A stretch of DNA of 64,000 nt from Marinobacter denitrificans (GCF_008795955.1 NZ_VMHN01000001.1:1612001-1676000), one strand, 5' to 3'. Counted from the first letter of the stretch, positions 28,816 through 40,241 are shown. A program made the numbers and translations. The notes: generated by a model from the letters alone, not told the origin.

Positions 28816-29976
28816 ATGCCCCTGTCTACTGCTGCCCGAACCGACCTCGACCTGTTCCGGTCCACCACCGGATTCTGGCTACTGCTGTCACGCCTGCCCA
28901 AATTCGGTACCCGCCGTCAGCAGGCCATACTCGAACATTTATCCGATTTTCAAAGCCTCTTGACCAGCAATGCCGCCACATTGAAAGCTGTCGGGCTGGC
29001 ATCCGAAACCATTGAGGCCCTGGAGGCGTGGCGCCGCCAGGACCTTGATCATCCGGTCGTTGCAAGCGCTGCCGGCATTCGCAGGGATTGTATAAGGACC
29101 GGCACCGATATCCTGACCCTGGCGGACGCGGACTACCCTGAACCCTTGAAGCATATCGCGGACCCGCCACTGGTTCTTTTTCTGCGGGGAGACCGCTCAT
29201 TGCTGGGGCGCGAACAGATCGGTATTGTCGGCAGCCGAAACGCCACGCGGGCCGGGCTGGAACATGCTCGCTCGTTCGCCGCAGCGTTGGGCAGAAAAGG
29301 CCTGCTGGTGACCAGCGGGCTGGCACTGGGGGTGGATGGTGCGGCCCATTCCGGTGCCCTGGATGCCGGCTTTCCGACCGTAGCCGTCATTGGCAATGGT
29401 GTGGACCAGCCCTACCCTTATCGCCATCGTAAGCTTAGCGAACGCATCGCCAGCGATGGTGTCATTGTGTCTGAATACCCGCCCGGTACTTCTGCCAAAG
29501 CGGGTCACTTCCCCCGCCGAAACCGGATTATCAGTGGTCTCAGTCGGGGCATCCTGGTGGTTGAGGCAGGGCTGAAAAGCGGTTCGCTGATCACCGCCCG
29601 CCTGGCGCTGGAACAGGGGCGTGAGGTGTTCGCCATACCCGGCTCCGTGCACAATCCGCTGGCCCGTGGCTGCCATGATCTGATACGCCAGGGCGCGAAG
29701 CTGGTGGAAACCGTGGATGACATCTGTGAGGAACTGGGCGCCTGGTGGAGCAATCACGGCCAGGAAGGGCCTCAGGCACCGGAACGCCCTGCCACGGAAG
29801 GGCTGGACTCCCGGGAAATCGCGGTTCTGGAGGCTTTAGGGTATGATCCGCAATCAACCGACGATTTATGTTCAGTGACCGGCCTTCCCGCCGACCAGTT
29901 GATGCAGTCGCTGCTGCTTCTGGAGCTTCAGGGGCTTGTAGATGCTGCACCCGGAGGGTTTCAGCGGATCGCCTGA
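28816..29976 (+). CDS. dprA: DNA processing protein DprA
   Basis: DprA/Smf protects incoming single-stranded DNA and loads RecA in natural transformation. The 386 residues hold an N-terminal helical SAM-like region, the extended Rossmann domain with GIVGSRNATRAG, SGLALGVDGAAHSGAL and PRRNRIISGLSRGILVVEA, and a C-terminal winged-helix DML1-like domain (about 320-382). Length and motifs are standard. AAGGA precedes the ATG. It is the first gene of a run with tsaC, hemF and aroE. Confidence 0.96.
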   Translation: MPLSTAARTDLDLFRSTTGFWLLLSRLPKFGTRRQQAILEHLSDFQSLLTSNAATLKAVGLASETIEALEAWRRQDLDHPVVASAAGIRRDCIRTGTDILTLADADYPEPLKHIADPPLVLFLRGDRSLLGREQIGIVGSRNATRAGLEHARSFAAALGRKGLLVTSGLALGVDGAAHSGALDAGFPTVAVIGNGVDQPYPYRHRKLSERIASDGVIVSEYPPGTSAKAGHFPRRNRIISGLSRGILVVEAGLKSGSLITARLALEQGREVFAIPGSVHNPLARGCHDLIRQGAKLVETVDDICEELGAWWSNHGQEGPQAPERPATEGLDSREIAVLEALGYDPQSTDDLCSVTGLPADQLMQSLLLLELQGLVDAAPGGFQRIA

Positions 29977-30001
29977 ACAGCATCAGTGACCTGGCGCCCC
30001 C

Positions 30002-32332
<2,331 letters not shown>

Positions 32333-32405
32333 GCTCCCGCCGGGCCCATGGGCTATGCTCTGCAGGCGTACAAGCTTCCCAAAGGTTTCTGATGTAAGGT
32401 CTCTG

Positions 32406-33179
32406 ATGGATATTCTCACCCTTGTGGGGCTGGTGGCAGGTGTTCTGATTGTTTTGCTCGCCATGCTGGCCAATGCCTCGATCCTTACCTTTTTCAATCT
32501 CCCCGGACTGGCGATCGTATTGGGCGGCACCTTTGCGGTTACCCTGATCAAGTTCCGCCTGCCTTCGGTGATGGGTGCATTCCGGCTGGCGTTTGCGGCG
32601 GCTTTTACCGAGCGGGTGGAGCGCCCGGCGGATCTTATCCGGGAAGTAGGAACGCTGGCACTGGTGGTGCGCAAGGAAGGTATCCTGGGTCTGGAAAACC
32701 ACGACACCAGTAACGATTTTCTTCGCAAGGCCATCAATCTTTGTGTTGACGGCCACCCACCCGAACTGGTCGAGGAGGCCCTGGCCCAGGAAGCCCAGCA
32801 GACGGCAGAACGCTACGAGGTAGCCGAGCGGGTGTTTCGAGGGATTGGTGAGTCCGCCCCGGCTATCGGAATGCTGGGCACCCTGGTGGGTCTGGTCCAG
32901 ATGCTCAACACCCTCGATGACCCTTCCTCCATTGGCCCGGCCATGGCCATTGCCCTGCTGACCACGCTTTACGGAGCCTTCATCGCGCAGTTGATCGCCC
33001 TGCCCCTGGCGGACAAACTCCAGCTCAAGGCGGAGGATGAGGCGCGGAATCAGCTCCTTATTACCACTTCCATACGCAATATCATGCGCGGTGAAAACCC
33101 GAGGGTAATGACAGAGCTACTGTCGTCGTTCGTAACCCCGGACCAGCGTACCAACCTTGCCCCGGAGCGGGAGGCGTAG
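32406..33179 (+). CDS. pomA: Flagellar motor stator protein, PomA/MotA family
   Basis: Ion-channel subunit of the flagellar stator. The 257 residues hold four membrane segments (two N-terminal, two around 145-200), a large cytoplasmic loop, and the conserved GVFRGIGESAPAIGMLGTLVGL-type region containing the channel Pro/Ala and the GPAMAIALLTTLYGA helix. Overall sequence is closer to Vibrio PomA than to E. coli MotA, which favours Na+ coupling. The frame is open from 32310; ATG 32406 gives the expected MDILTLVGL start. It is paired with pomB four bases downstream. Confidence 0.9.
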   Translation: MDILTLVGLVAGVLIVLLAMLANASILTFFNLPGLAIVLGGTFAVTLIKFRLPSVMGAFRLAFAAAFTERVERPADLIREVGTLALVVRKEGILGLENHDTSNDFLRKAINLCVDGHPPELVEEALAQEAQQTAERYEVAERVFRGIGESAPAIGMLGTLVGLVQMLNTLDDPSSIGPAMAIALLTTLYGAFIAQLIALPLADKLQLKAEDEARNQLLITTSIRNIMRGENPRVMTELLSSFVTPDQRTNLAPEREA

Positions 33180-33182
33180 GTT

Positions 33183-34016
33183 TTGATATTGCGTCAGCCA
33201 GTAAAAAAGAAAAAACAGGGCCGGGGTTCTCCGGCCTGGATTGTGACCTTTGCCGATCTGGCTACGTTGCTGCTGACGTTTTTTATCCTGCTGCTGTCCT
33301 TCGCGGAAATGGATATCGAAAAGTATCGGGCCATGGCCAACTCCATGGCTGTGGCCTTCGGTAGTAACCAGGTGCTCTCTGATGACGTGGGCGGGTCGCC
33401 CCTGACCCTGATCGAATCAGACACGGTTTCCCTGCCGCAACCCACCGATACCTCTGCCAGCGAGCCGGAATTCATAGACGAGCGCGCCGAGGGTGAGGCC
33501 CCCACAAAGATTCCTGGGGGCGTCATTGACCTGGCGAGCCGATTGATTGATGAGCTGGAAGCGGAGGTGGCCTCGGACGCCTTGAATGTGACCTACGACG
33601 AAAACCAGGTGGTCATCCGTTTTTCTGAAGAGGCCACTTTTCGCTCCGGAGCGGCGTCCATCAAGCCAGAGATGATCCCCATTATTGAGCGGGTGGTGGC
33701 TGTACTGTCTGGTTGTTCCGGCGACGTACTGGTGGCCGGCTACACCGACGACCGCCCCATATCCAGCGGGCGTTATCGCTCAAACTGGGATCTGTCTGCG
33801 GCACGGGCGGTTTCCGTGGTGCATGAGCTGGTGCTGAATCGTCAGGTGCCGGCGGAACGGGTAGTGGCTGCCGGCCGGGCAGAAACCAATCCCCTGGCCC
33901 CCAACGACAGCGACGAAAACCGTGCAAAAAACCGGCGGGTGGAGATCGCCATCCGGGACCCGGCGTGTGACGACAGCGTAAATACCGGGCAGCTACCGGT
34001 GGAAATCATGCCGTAA
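33183..34016 (+). CDS. pomB: Flagellar motor stator protein, PomB/MotB family
   Basis: Stator partner of the gene before it. The 277 residues hold a Lys-rich cytoplasmic N-terminus, one membrane helix with the ion-carrying Asp25 in TFADLATLLLTFF, a periplasmic linker, and an OmpA-like peptidoglycan-binding domain (about 150-265; GYTDDRPI, LSAARAVSVVHEL, NRRVEIAI). It appears to start at TTG 33183, with a second in-frame TTG at 33189 and a GGGAGG about nine bases upstream. No other flagellar genes are in the window. Confidence 0.9.
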   Translation: MILRQPVKKKKQGRGSPAWIVTFADLATLLLTFFILLLSFAEMDIEKYRAMANSMAVAFGSNQVLSDDVGGSPLTLIESDTVSLPQPTDTSASEPEFIDERAEGEAPTKIPGGVIDLASRLIDELEAEVASDALNVTYDENQVVIRFSEEATFRSGAASIKPEMIPIIERVVAVLSGCSGDVLVAGYTDDRPISSGRYRSNWDLSAARAVSVVHELVLNRQVPAERVVAAGRAETNPLAPNDSDENRAKNRRVEIAIRDPACDDSVNTGQLPVEIMP

Positions 34017-34153
34017 ACAGCGCCTTATGCTTGCGGGGCAGCCTCTCATAGTCAATTCATATAACTCCTATGCGTTCAGATCTTTATACTGTGCGGCCCC
34101 AGGCGAACACATTTGCTGATTCAATTTGTTGATACAAAAGGGCCAGAGAGATT

Positions 34154-34471
34154 ATGAGCGGACCAGACAAGCCGAAAGTCATTGGCGAGGAATGGAGTGA
34201 TGAACGGGTAAAGAGCTTTCTGGCGATTGCTCCCTATGACAGCAATGTCAATGCTGACTTCAATGCCCTGATCAAGGCTTACCAGGCTATGATTGCCGAA
34301 GATTTCGAGCGTTTTGTCGCTTTCTTTGTGGAAGTAGGGCGGGATATCAACGCTGTGGATGAGAACGGCGAAACCTTCCTTGACCTGGTGTCAAAGCACC
34401 GCCGTAGTACCGCCTACGCGGAGATCGTCAAAAAGGCCGGAGCCAAAACAGCAGCAGAGGCCGGGAACTGA
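34154..34471 (+). CDS. PA4642-family small protein
   Basis: A 105-residue acidic cytoplasmic protein beginning KPKVIGEEWSDERVKSFL, typical of the PA4642 family of pseudomonads and relatives. The middle part resembles a short ankyrin-like helical repeat (VGRDINAVDENGETFLDLV), but only one unit is visible. No function is known. It stands alone between pomB and the convergent hsp20 gene. Confidence 0.78.
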   Translation: MSGPDKPKVIGEEWSDERVKSFLAIAPYDSNVNADFNALIKAYQAMIAEDFERFVAFFVEVGRDINAVDENGETFLDLVSKHRRSTAYAEIVKKAGAKTAAEAGN

Positions 34472-34479
34472 GCCCGGCC
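34459..34479. terminator. Hairpin between convergent PA4642 and hsp20 genes
   Basis: A perfect 7-bp GC-rich stem (GGCCGGG/CCCGGCC) spans the PA4642 stop codon. Only TT follows, so it is a weak terminator candidate serving both directions. Confidence 0.45.
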
Positions 34480-34499
34480 TTGCCGCATCGCCTTGTTTG

Positions 34500-34955
34500 T
34501 TACTGAACATCCACTTCAATGGCTTTGGGTTCAGCCGGCTCTGCCTTGGTCAGTGTCAGCGACAGGATGCCGTCCTTGAAGCTCGCCCTGATGCTGTTCT
34601 CATCCACGTTTTCCGGCAGGGTAAACCGACGCAGGAAGCTACCGTAAACCCGCTCAATGCGGTGGTGCTTTTTGTCGTTGGTTTCTTCCTCGTGCTTGCG
34701 TTCACCCTGAATGCTCAACACACCATCCTGGACAGTGACTTTCACATCGTCCTTCGTCATGCCCGGTAGTTCAGCTTCGATGTTGAAGGCTTCCGGGGTT
34801 TCCTTGATATCCACGGCCGGGGCCCAGTCGCTGCGGCTGAACAGGTCTTTGCCCTCCCGTTCATCGTTACCACGTGTCAGACCGAACAGCCGGTTATAAC
34901 GGTTCATCAGGTCATCGAATTCGCTCACTGGATTCCAGCGGGTTATGTTAGCCAT
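34500..34955 (-). CDS. Small heat-shock protein, Hsp20 family
   Basis: ATP-independent holdase chaperone. The 151 residues contain an alpha-crystallin domain (about 45-140; PAVDIKETPEAFNIEAELPGM, VTVQDGVLSIQGERK and GSFLRRFTLPENVDENSIRASFKDGILSLTL) and the C-terminal extension ending IEVDVQ. A strong AGGAGG precedes the ATG. It appears monocistronic. No ROSE-type thermometer or clear sigma32 promoter was recognised in the roughly 130 bases upstream. Confidence 0.94.
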   Translation of the reverse strand: MANITRWNPVSEFDDLMNRYNRLFGLTRGNDEREGKDLFSRSDWAPAVDIKETPEAFNIEAELPGMTKDDVKVTVQDGVLSIQGERKHEEETNDKKHHRIERVYGSFLRRFTLPENVDENSIRASFKDGILSLTLTKAEPAEPKAIEVDVQ

Positions 34956-35087
34956 ACGAAACTCCTCCTACGAAATTGAGTTAACACGTTGATGTCAGCT
35001 TCAATCGCGGAACAGCTCCATACCGGTGGCGCCAGCCTGTATGGTTTTCCGTGAACCTCTGCTATCTCTCAATGTTGGAGCATTTGA

Positions 35088-36695
35088 TCAGTTTTCAATA
35101 GGTCGGCGGGCAGATATTTCCACTGCCGGGGAGGATGCACCAAACTGCTGTTGAAGGAAGGGTCGGAACTCTGCCATCGCCGGGCCATCCGGATTGTCTC
35201 CCGGCAGGGCACCCCAACTGAACCCGGGCAGTTGGCCACTGGCAACAAAGGGCGCCAGCAATTGCGGATCGGCGCTGATGATATGCACCACCACATCCCG
35301 GCTGGCATCCTCGCCAGTGACAAGTGGCGCTGCCTGATGGTCTCCGAGTAGCACCAGCAGTGTCTGGTTGTCGACGTGACGGAGGGCGTATTCCGTGGCC
35401 ACATTCAGGGCATAATCCAATGCCTGTGCATAGTGTTCCCTCACCCGCTCCGGGTCACGCCACAGGCGGGCGGGGGCCTCGCCAGTACCTTTCCATTGGT
35501 TGAACGTTTCGCCAGTGCCGATGGCGTCCCAATCTTCCAGGACGGGCAACACCGGTACCCAGGGGGCGTGGCTGCTTATTAGTGCAATCTCTGCAAACAG
35601 GGGTGTTTCCGCCTGGTCCCGAACGTTGCGCTGGAACCATGACCAGGTGTACTGGTCCGGCATGGTGACCCAGTTAAAAGCGGGGCCGCGGTAGTCCATG
35701 GTGGTGGAAGCGTAGATACGGTTGTAACCAAAAGCCTGGCCTTCAGGCCAGGCTCTCGTTATGGCGGGCATGACAGCCACCGTGTCGTGGCCGGTGGTAT
35801 CCAGGTCGTCAATCAGTGTGGGGAAATTGCTGGCCAGGAAGATTTCGTAGTCCAGCTGCGTTTCGATCCATTGACCGCTGAGCAGCGTGGTATGTGCCAG
35901 CCAGGATTGGCCGCCCTGGACGGGGGAGCGCAGGCGCCCGGTTACAACATGCAGGCCGGCTTCATCCAGCTTTTGCGCCATTTGCTCCAGACGGGGCTCG
36001 ATCACCGGTCTGTAACGGGGGTCAGTGATGGCTGAAATGCCATAGGATTCGATAAAGCCCAGGATGACGTCGGTAGTCTCCAGTCCTTTGAGAGGGGTGG
36101 TCTGAGCAGCGTCCGGATTATCTTCAAGATGTTGTCGGAACGCCAGGGTGGACTGGTGGGTATCCGCTGCCAGCTGGATTTGCGTTGCCGCCAGCCCCGA
36201 AACGCTCAACCCCACGACCGGCTGAGGCAGCCATGACGCGGATACTGCGATACCGCCTGCCGCTGCCACCAGCCTGCCTGCTCTGGCCGGAGTACCGCCA
36301 CCAAGCTGGGACAGCAGCCTGCCGACAAAGCCACCCAGGCCGGCAAAGGCGACGGCCAGGGCCAGAATAACCAGTAGCGACAGACCAAGCCCCAGGTTAC
36401 TCTCCAGCAGGTCAAATACAGAACCCGCAACGCCCACTTCCAGGTACAGATTGAACGGCCGCCCAATGCTCTGCCGGACCAGCACATCGCTCAGGGAGAA
36501 GAAGGCCAGCAAGGCGTACAACACGCCAACGGTTCCGGCCAGGTATTGCTTGCCTCTTCCGGCGGGCAAAATCGCAAATACGCCCGCCAGTAACAGCGCG
36601 TCAGCTGCAACCCAAGGTATCCAGGGGTAATCCGGGAGCAGCAGCACCAGGAACAGGGTATTGAGCAGTAGCGTGGTGACTATCAGCCGTTTCAT
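35088..36695 (-). CDS. Membrane-anchored sulfatase/phosphotransferase-like protein
   Basis: The 535 residues hold about five N-terminal membrane helices (5-150 and one near 155-185) and a large periplasmic domain of the alkaline-phosphatase/sulfatase fold. Visible fold markers are VILGFIESYG near residue 210, where the nucleophile Ser/Thr region begins, SSHAPWVPVLP, and LLVLLGDHQAAP, the Asp-His metal motif. The architecture is that of LTA-synthase or phosphoethanolamine-transferase relatives. The substrate is unknown. It is monocistronic, behind the carbonic anhydrase gene on the same strand. Confidence 0.78.
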   Translation of the reverse strand: MKRLIVTTLLLNTLFLVLLLPDYPWIPWVAADALLLAGVFAILPAGRGKQYLAGTVGVLYALLAFFSLSDVLVRQSIGRPFNLYLEVGVAGSVFDLLESNLGLGLSLLVILALAVAFAGLGGFVGRLLSQLGGGTPARAGRLVAAAGGIAVSASWLPQPVVGLSVSGLAATQIQLAADTHQSTLAFRQHLEDNPDAAQTTPLKGLETTDVILGFIESYGISAITDPRYRPVIEPRLEQMAQKLDEAGLHVVTGRLRSPVQGGQSWLAHTTLLSGQWIETQLDYEIFLASNFPTLIDDLDTTGHDTVAVMPAITRAWPEGQAFGYNRIYASTTMDYRGPAFNWVTMPDQYTWSWFQRNVRDQAETPLFAEIALISSHAPWVPVLPVLEDWDAIGTGETFNQWKGTGEAPARLWRDPERVREHYAQALDYALNVATEYALRHVDNQTLLVLLGDHQAAPLVTGEDASRDVVVHIISADPQLLAPFVASGQLPGFSWGALPGDNPDGPAMAEFRPFLQQQFGASSPAVEISARRPIEN

Positions 36696-36771
36696 ATCGA
36701 CGCCTCTGCTCCTTAAGAGAACAACACGTTCAAATACGCTGGCACCGTCGGTTTCAGATTAATTGGCCGGA

Positions 36772-37308
36772 TTAAACCTCGTTCAGGTATTCGTCTTTGA
36801 GTTTCACGTAATTGCTGGCGGTGTAGCGGAAAAAGGTTTTTTCTTCGTCCGATAGCGCCCGAGCCTGGCGGGCGGGTGAGCCCACGTACAGAAACCCCGA
36901 TTCCAGGGTTTTGCCCGGCGGCACCAGGCAGCCAGCGGCGACAATCACCTCGTCTTCTACGACGGCGCCATCCATGATGATACAACCCATACCCACAAGT
37001 ACCCGGCTGCCCACGGTGCAGCCGTGCAGCAGCGCCTTGTGGCCAATCGTGACATCATCACCGATCGTCAGTGGGTACCCGCCGGGGTTAAAGTCACTGG
37101 CATGGGTGATGTGCAACACAGACCCATCCTGAATACTGCAACGGTCACCGATACGAATTTTGTGCATGTCGCCGCGTACTACGGTCATTGGCCAGATGGA
37201 GACGTCATCCCCTGTCTGAACATCCCCGATGACCACTGCACTGGGGTCAATCCAGGTGCGTTCTCCAAAATGTGGCGTGTTACCCTTGTGTGTTCGTACA
37301 TTCGACAT
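36772..37308 (-). CDS. Gamma-carbonic-anhydrase-family protein (YrdA-like)
   Basis: The 178 residues form a left-handed beta-helix of hexapeptide repeats. Gamma-class metal ligands are visible as His in SVLHITHASD and in DVTIGHKALLHGC, with the Arg/Gln positions of VRGDMHKIRIGD and NIQDG-type SIQDGS. YrdA-type members bind zinc but often show little carbonic anhydrase activity. It is divergent from oligopeptidase A across the second family-2 palindrome. Confidence 0.9.
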   Translation of the reverse strand: MSNVRTHKGNTPHFGERTWIDPSAVVIGDVQTGDDVSIWPMTVVRGDMHKIRIGDRCSIQDGSVLHITHASDFNPGGYPLTIGDDVTIGHKALLHGCTVGSRVLVGMGCIIMDGAVVEDEVIVAAGCLVPPGKTLESGFLYVGSPARQARALSDEEKTFFRYTASNYVKLKDEYLNEV

Positions 37309-37346
37309 TACATATACTCATTGAGTGGATTGATGCTTGTAGGGAA

Positions 37347-37458
37347 GGAGTCTCTGGGGGAGGCCTTTCCAAAACACGCTCAAGCACATCCATGTGGCGC
37401 TTGAGCTCCGCCATCCATGGCTCCGCACAGTTTTGGAAAGGCCTCCCCCAGAGACTCC
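37347..37458. repeat. Long-armed palindromic repeat, family 2, copy 2
   Basis: Perfect 28-bp arms (37347-37374 and 37431-37458) enclose a 56-base core that folds further into CACATCCATGTG and GCCATCCATGGC sub-hairpins. The core aligns with that at 8011-8066, including CACGCT at its start and GCCATCCATGGC, but the arms share no sequence with copy 1. The right flank CCCCAAGCATTGGAGTTAT parallels copy 1. It lies between divergent genes. Confidence 0.9.
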
Positions 37459-37515
37459 CCAAGCATTGGAGTTATCTCAAATTACCTTAGACACCCGGAG
37501 CTGAGAAGGGGACTT

Positions 37516-39561
37516 ATGAATAACCCGTTATTGACCGACGACCTGTTGCCCAAGTTTGACCATGTTCGCACCGAGCATATGGAAACGGCAATTGACCAGA
37601 TTCTCAGCGAAAACCGCGTGAAAATCGCCCAACTGGCCCAGCAGGATGAGCCCACCTGGGAGACCCTGGCGCAACCCATGCAAGCCACCGAAGACCGGCT
37701 GGAAAGGGCCTGGTCGGTGATTTCCCATTTAAACGGCGTCATGAACAGTGACGATCTGCGCAAGGTGTACAAGAGCTGTCTGGAAAAACTCACCGAGTAC
37801 AGCACCGAACTGAGCCAGAACACCGAACTCTGCGACGCCTACAAAAAACTGGCCGCAAGCGAAGAATACAAAGGACTGAGCGAAGCCCAGCGCAAGTCGG
37901 TGGACAACACCCTGCGGGATTTCCACCTCGGTGGTGTCGATCTGCCGCCGGAGAAGAAAAAACAGTACGCGGATCTTTCCATGGAGCTGTCGGAGCTGTC
38001 CAACCGCTTCAGTGACAACGTGCTGGATGCCACCCAGCACTGGTACAAGCACATCACCAACGTGGAAGAGCTGGCGGGCGTGCCTGAGAGCGCGCTTGAT
38101 GGCGCGAAACAGGCCGCGCAGCAGAAGGATCTGGACGGCTATGTGATCACGCTGGATTTTCCCAGTTTCTATCCGGTAATGACCTACTGTGACAACCGTG
38201 ACCTGCGCCGGGAAGTCTACGAAGCCTTTGTCACCCGCGCCTCCGACATGGGGCCGGACGCCGGCACCTGGGACAACACACCGGTGATGGCCGAAATTCT
38301 CAAACGCCGCCACGCCATGGCCAAACTGCTGGGCTTCAACAACTATGCCGAGCGCTCGCTGGCCACGAAAATGGCCCGCAGCGTGGATGAGGTTCTTGAT
38401 TTCCTGAATCAGTTGGCAGGCAAGTCCAAACCCATGGCCGAGCGCGAGTTTGCCGAGCTGAAGGCATTCGCCAAGGACACGCATGGGGTTGATGACCTGC
38501 AGGCCTGGGATGTCGGCTATTACAGCGAAAAGCTGCGCCAGCAACGCTACGATATCTCCCCGGAAACCCTGCGCCCCTGGTTCCCGGTAGACAAAGTGGT
38601 CCCCGGCCTGTTCGCGGTTGCCGAGAAACTGTTCGACGTTCAGATTGAAGCGAAACCTGACGTGGAAACCTGGCACCCGGATGCCACCGCCTATTGCATC
38701 AGCCGTAACGGCGAGCCGCTGGCCTGGTTCTACCTCGACCTGTTCGCCCGCCAGGGCAAACGTGGCGGCGCCTGGATGGCCGATTGCCGGGTACGCTGGC
38801 GCAACCTGCGGGGTCAGTTGCAGTTACCGGTGGCTTTCCTCACCTGTAACTTTACCCCGCCGGTGAACGGCAAGCCGTCGTTGCTGACCCACGACGAAGT
38901 CACCACGCTGTTCCACGAATTCGGCCATGGCCTGCACCACATGCTGACGCAAGTGGACGTTTTGGACGTATCGGGTATTAACGGCGTGGCCTGGGACGCG
39001 GTAGAACTGCCGAGCCAGTTTCTGGAAAACTGGTGCTGGAACCCGGACTCCCTGGCCCTGATAGCCTCGCACCACGAAACTGGCGAGCCCTTACCAGAAG
39101 ATCTGCTGCAAAAAATGCTGGCAGCCAAAAACTTCCAGTCCGGGATGGCCATGGTGCGGCAGTTGGAATTCTCGTTGTTCGACTTCCGCCTGCATGCGGA
39201 ATTCACTGAGGAAGCCCCCACCAATCCGCTGGACATGCATCGCAAGGTACGCAGCGAAATTGCCGTGGTGGAAGCACCGGCGTTCAACCGCTTTCCCAAC
39301 AGCTTCTCCCACATCTTTGCCGGCGGTTACGCGGCAGGCTATTACAGTTACAAATGGGCTGAAGTGCTGGCTGCGGATGCGTTCTCACTGTTCGAGGAAC
39401 GCGGCATCTTCGATCCGGAAACCGGCAAGGCGTTTCTGCAGAACATTCTTGAGAAGGGTGGTTCCCAGGAACCGATGGAACTGTTCAAGGCATTTCGTGG
39501 TCGCGAGCCGCAGGTGGATGCGTTGTTGAAGCACAGTGGTATTACGGACGACGCTGCGTGA
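37516..39561 (+). CDS. prlC: Oligopeptidase A (M3 metallopeptidase)
   Basis: Cytoplasmic zinc endopeptidase degrading short peptides, including cleaved signal peptides. The 681 residues match E. coli OpdA (680). The zinc motif is HEFGH at residues 467-471, with the third ligand Glu in the VAWDAVELPSQFLENW segment and the catalytic C-terminal FAGGYAAGYYSYKWAE. The frame is open upstream through the palindrome to 37417; ATG 37516 with GAAGGGG gives the proper N-terminus. It is followed by yheV. Confidence 0.96.
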   Translation: MNNPLLTDDLLPKFDHVRTEHMETAIDQILSENRVKIAQLAQQDEPTWETLAQPMQATEDRLERAWSVISHLNGVMNSDDLRKVYKSCLEKLTEYSTELSQNTELCDAYKKLAASEEYKGLSEAQRKSVDNTLRDFHLGGVDLPPEKKKQYADLSMELSELSNRFSDNVLDATQHWYKHITNVEELAGVPESALDGAKQAAQQKDLDGYVITLDFPSFYPVMTYCDNRDLRREVYEAFVTRASDMGPDAGTWDNTPVMAEILKRRHAMAKLLGFNNYAERSLATKMARSVDEVLDFLNQLAGKSKPMAEREFAELKAFAKDTHGVDDLQAWDVGYYSEKLRQQRYDISPETLRPWFPVDKVVPGLFAVAEKLFDVQIEAKPDVETWHPDATAYCISRNGEPLAWFYLDLFARQGKRGGAWMADCRVRWRNLRGQLQLPVAFLTCNFTPPVNGKPSLLTHDEVTTLFHEFGHGLHHMLTQVDVLDVSGINGVAWDAVELPSQFLENWCWNPDSLALIASHHETGEPLPEDLLQKMLAAKNFQSGMAMVRQLEFSLFDFRLHAEFTEEAPTNPLDMHRKVRSEIAVVEAPAFNRFPNSFSHIFAGGYAAGYYSYKWAEVLAADAFSLFEERGIFDPETGKAFLQNILEKGGSQEPMELFKAFRGREPQVDALLKHSGITDDAA

Positions 39562-39578
39562 ATTAACCGGGAACGGGT

Positions 39579-39612
39579 TTGTCGGATTACGGCCTGCGGC
39601 CTGATCCGACAA
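39579..39612. repeat. REP-like palindrome between prlC and yheV
   Basis: Perfect 9-bp arms (TTGTCGGAT/ATCCGACAA) enclose a GGCC-rich inner palindrome (CGGCCTGCGGCC). The GTCGGAT...ATCCGAC type is a common extragenic palindrome in gammaproteobacteria. It may modulate readthrough from prlC to yheV. Confidence 0.75.
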
Positions 39613-39637
39613 CTGAAAGACATTGCGGAGTATTACC

Positions 39638-39892
39638 ATGCCAACCCCCAAACGCTTCATCGCCGGCGCCGTCTGCCCCCGCTGTGCGGAGATGGACAAA
39701 ATCATGATGTACACCACCGACGACGAGGACCAGGTTCGCGAGTGCGTGGCCTGCGGCTTCACCGACGCGGTGTCCGACGCCCCACCCGCTCCGACCAACC
39801 CGGAACTTGAAACCCGTGTTAACACGCGTAGTAACAAAGACGACCATACGGTTAAACAGGTGGTGTTTTTCAAGTCCGGCGAGGAGGACTGA
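39638..39892 (+). CDS. yheV: YheV-family zinc-ribbon protein
   Basis: This 84-residue protein starts TPKRFIAGAVCPRC and has a second pair CVAC, so CxxC-(about 20)-CxxC forms a zinc ribbon as in E. coli YheV. The function is unknown. The frame is open from TTG 39623; ATG 39638 with GGAG nine bases upstream is preferred. It follows prlC, possibly as an operon across the REP-like palindrome. A 310-base repeat element starts 20 bases past its stop. Confidence 0.88.
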   Translation: MPTPKRFIAGAVCPRCAEMDKIMMYTTDDEDQVRECVACGFTDAVSDAPPAPTNPELETRVNTRSNKDDHTVKQVVFFKSGEED

Positions 39893-39912
39893 AACTTCGG
39901 AGTTTGGGTTCC

Positions 39913-40224
39913 TTTTGTAGCCTGCTGGTATTGGGGGCCTGGAGGGCGTCGTGGTGCTTTCTTCTGGGAAAAAGAACTCGCTGCGCTCGGACACCTTTTT
40001 CCCGGCAGAAAGCACCCCAACACCCTCCGGTTTGAACCAAAAGGATATCGCTGAAAAAGAAAAGCACGTAATGCGTGTCCTTGGCGATATCCGTGGTGTT
40101 CATTCGTGAGGGGGCAGGGGGATTTTTACTCGCCAGAAATGGGTGTCTGAGCGCAGCGAGTTCCATTTCAAGAGAAAAAACTCCCCCTGCCCCCTCGCAG
40201 CCCCAATCCAGGCAGGCTACAAGA
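39913..40224. repeat. Composite paired-hairpin element, copy 1
   Basis: This nested imperfect palindrome fills the whole 349-base gap between convergent genes. The outer repeats TTGTAGCCTGC (39915-39925) and its complement (40211-40221) are part of longer related ends. Hairpin A has arms 39941-39974/39995-40028 with loop AACTCGCTGCGCTCGGACAC. A central stem pairs 40043-40051 with 40084-40092 (GGATATCGC/GCGATATCC). Hairpin B, in the opposite orientation, has arms 40108-40142/40163-40196 around the complement of the loop. Arm A has a few mismatches; arm B is perfect over its distal 15 bases. Confidence 0.88.
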
Positions 40225-40241
40225 AGGCCAGCTCCCAAAGC

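Noticed and set aside
37729..38676. 315-codon minus-strand frame inside prlC
   Set aside because: Antisense shadow of a full-length oligopeptidase A with intact HEFGH.
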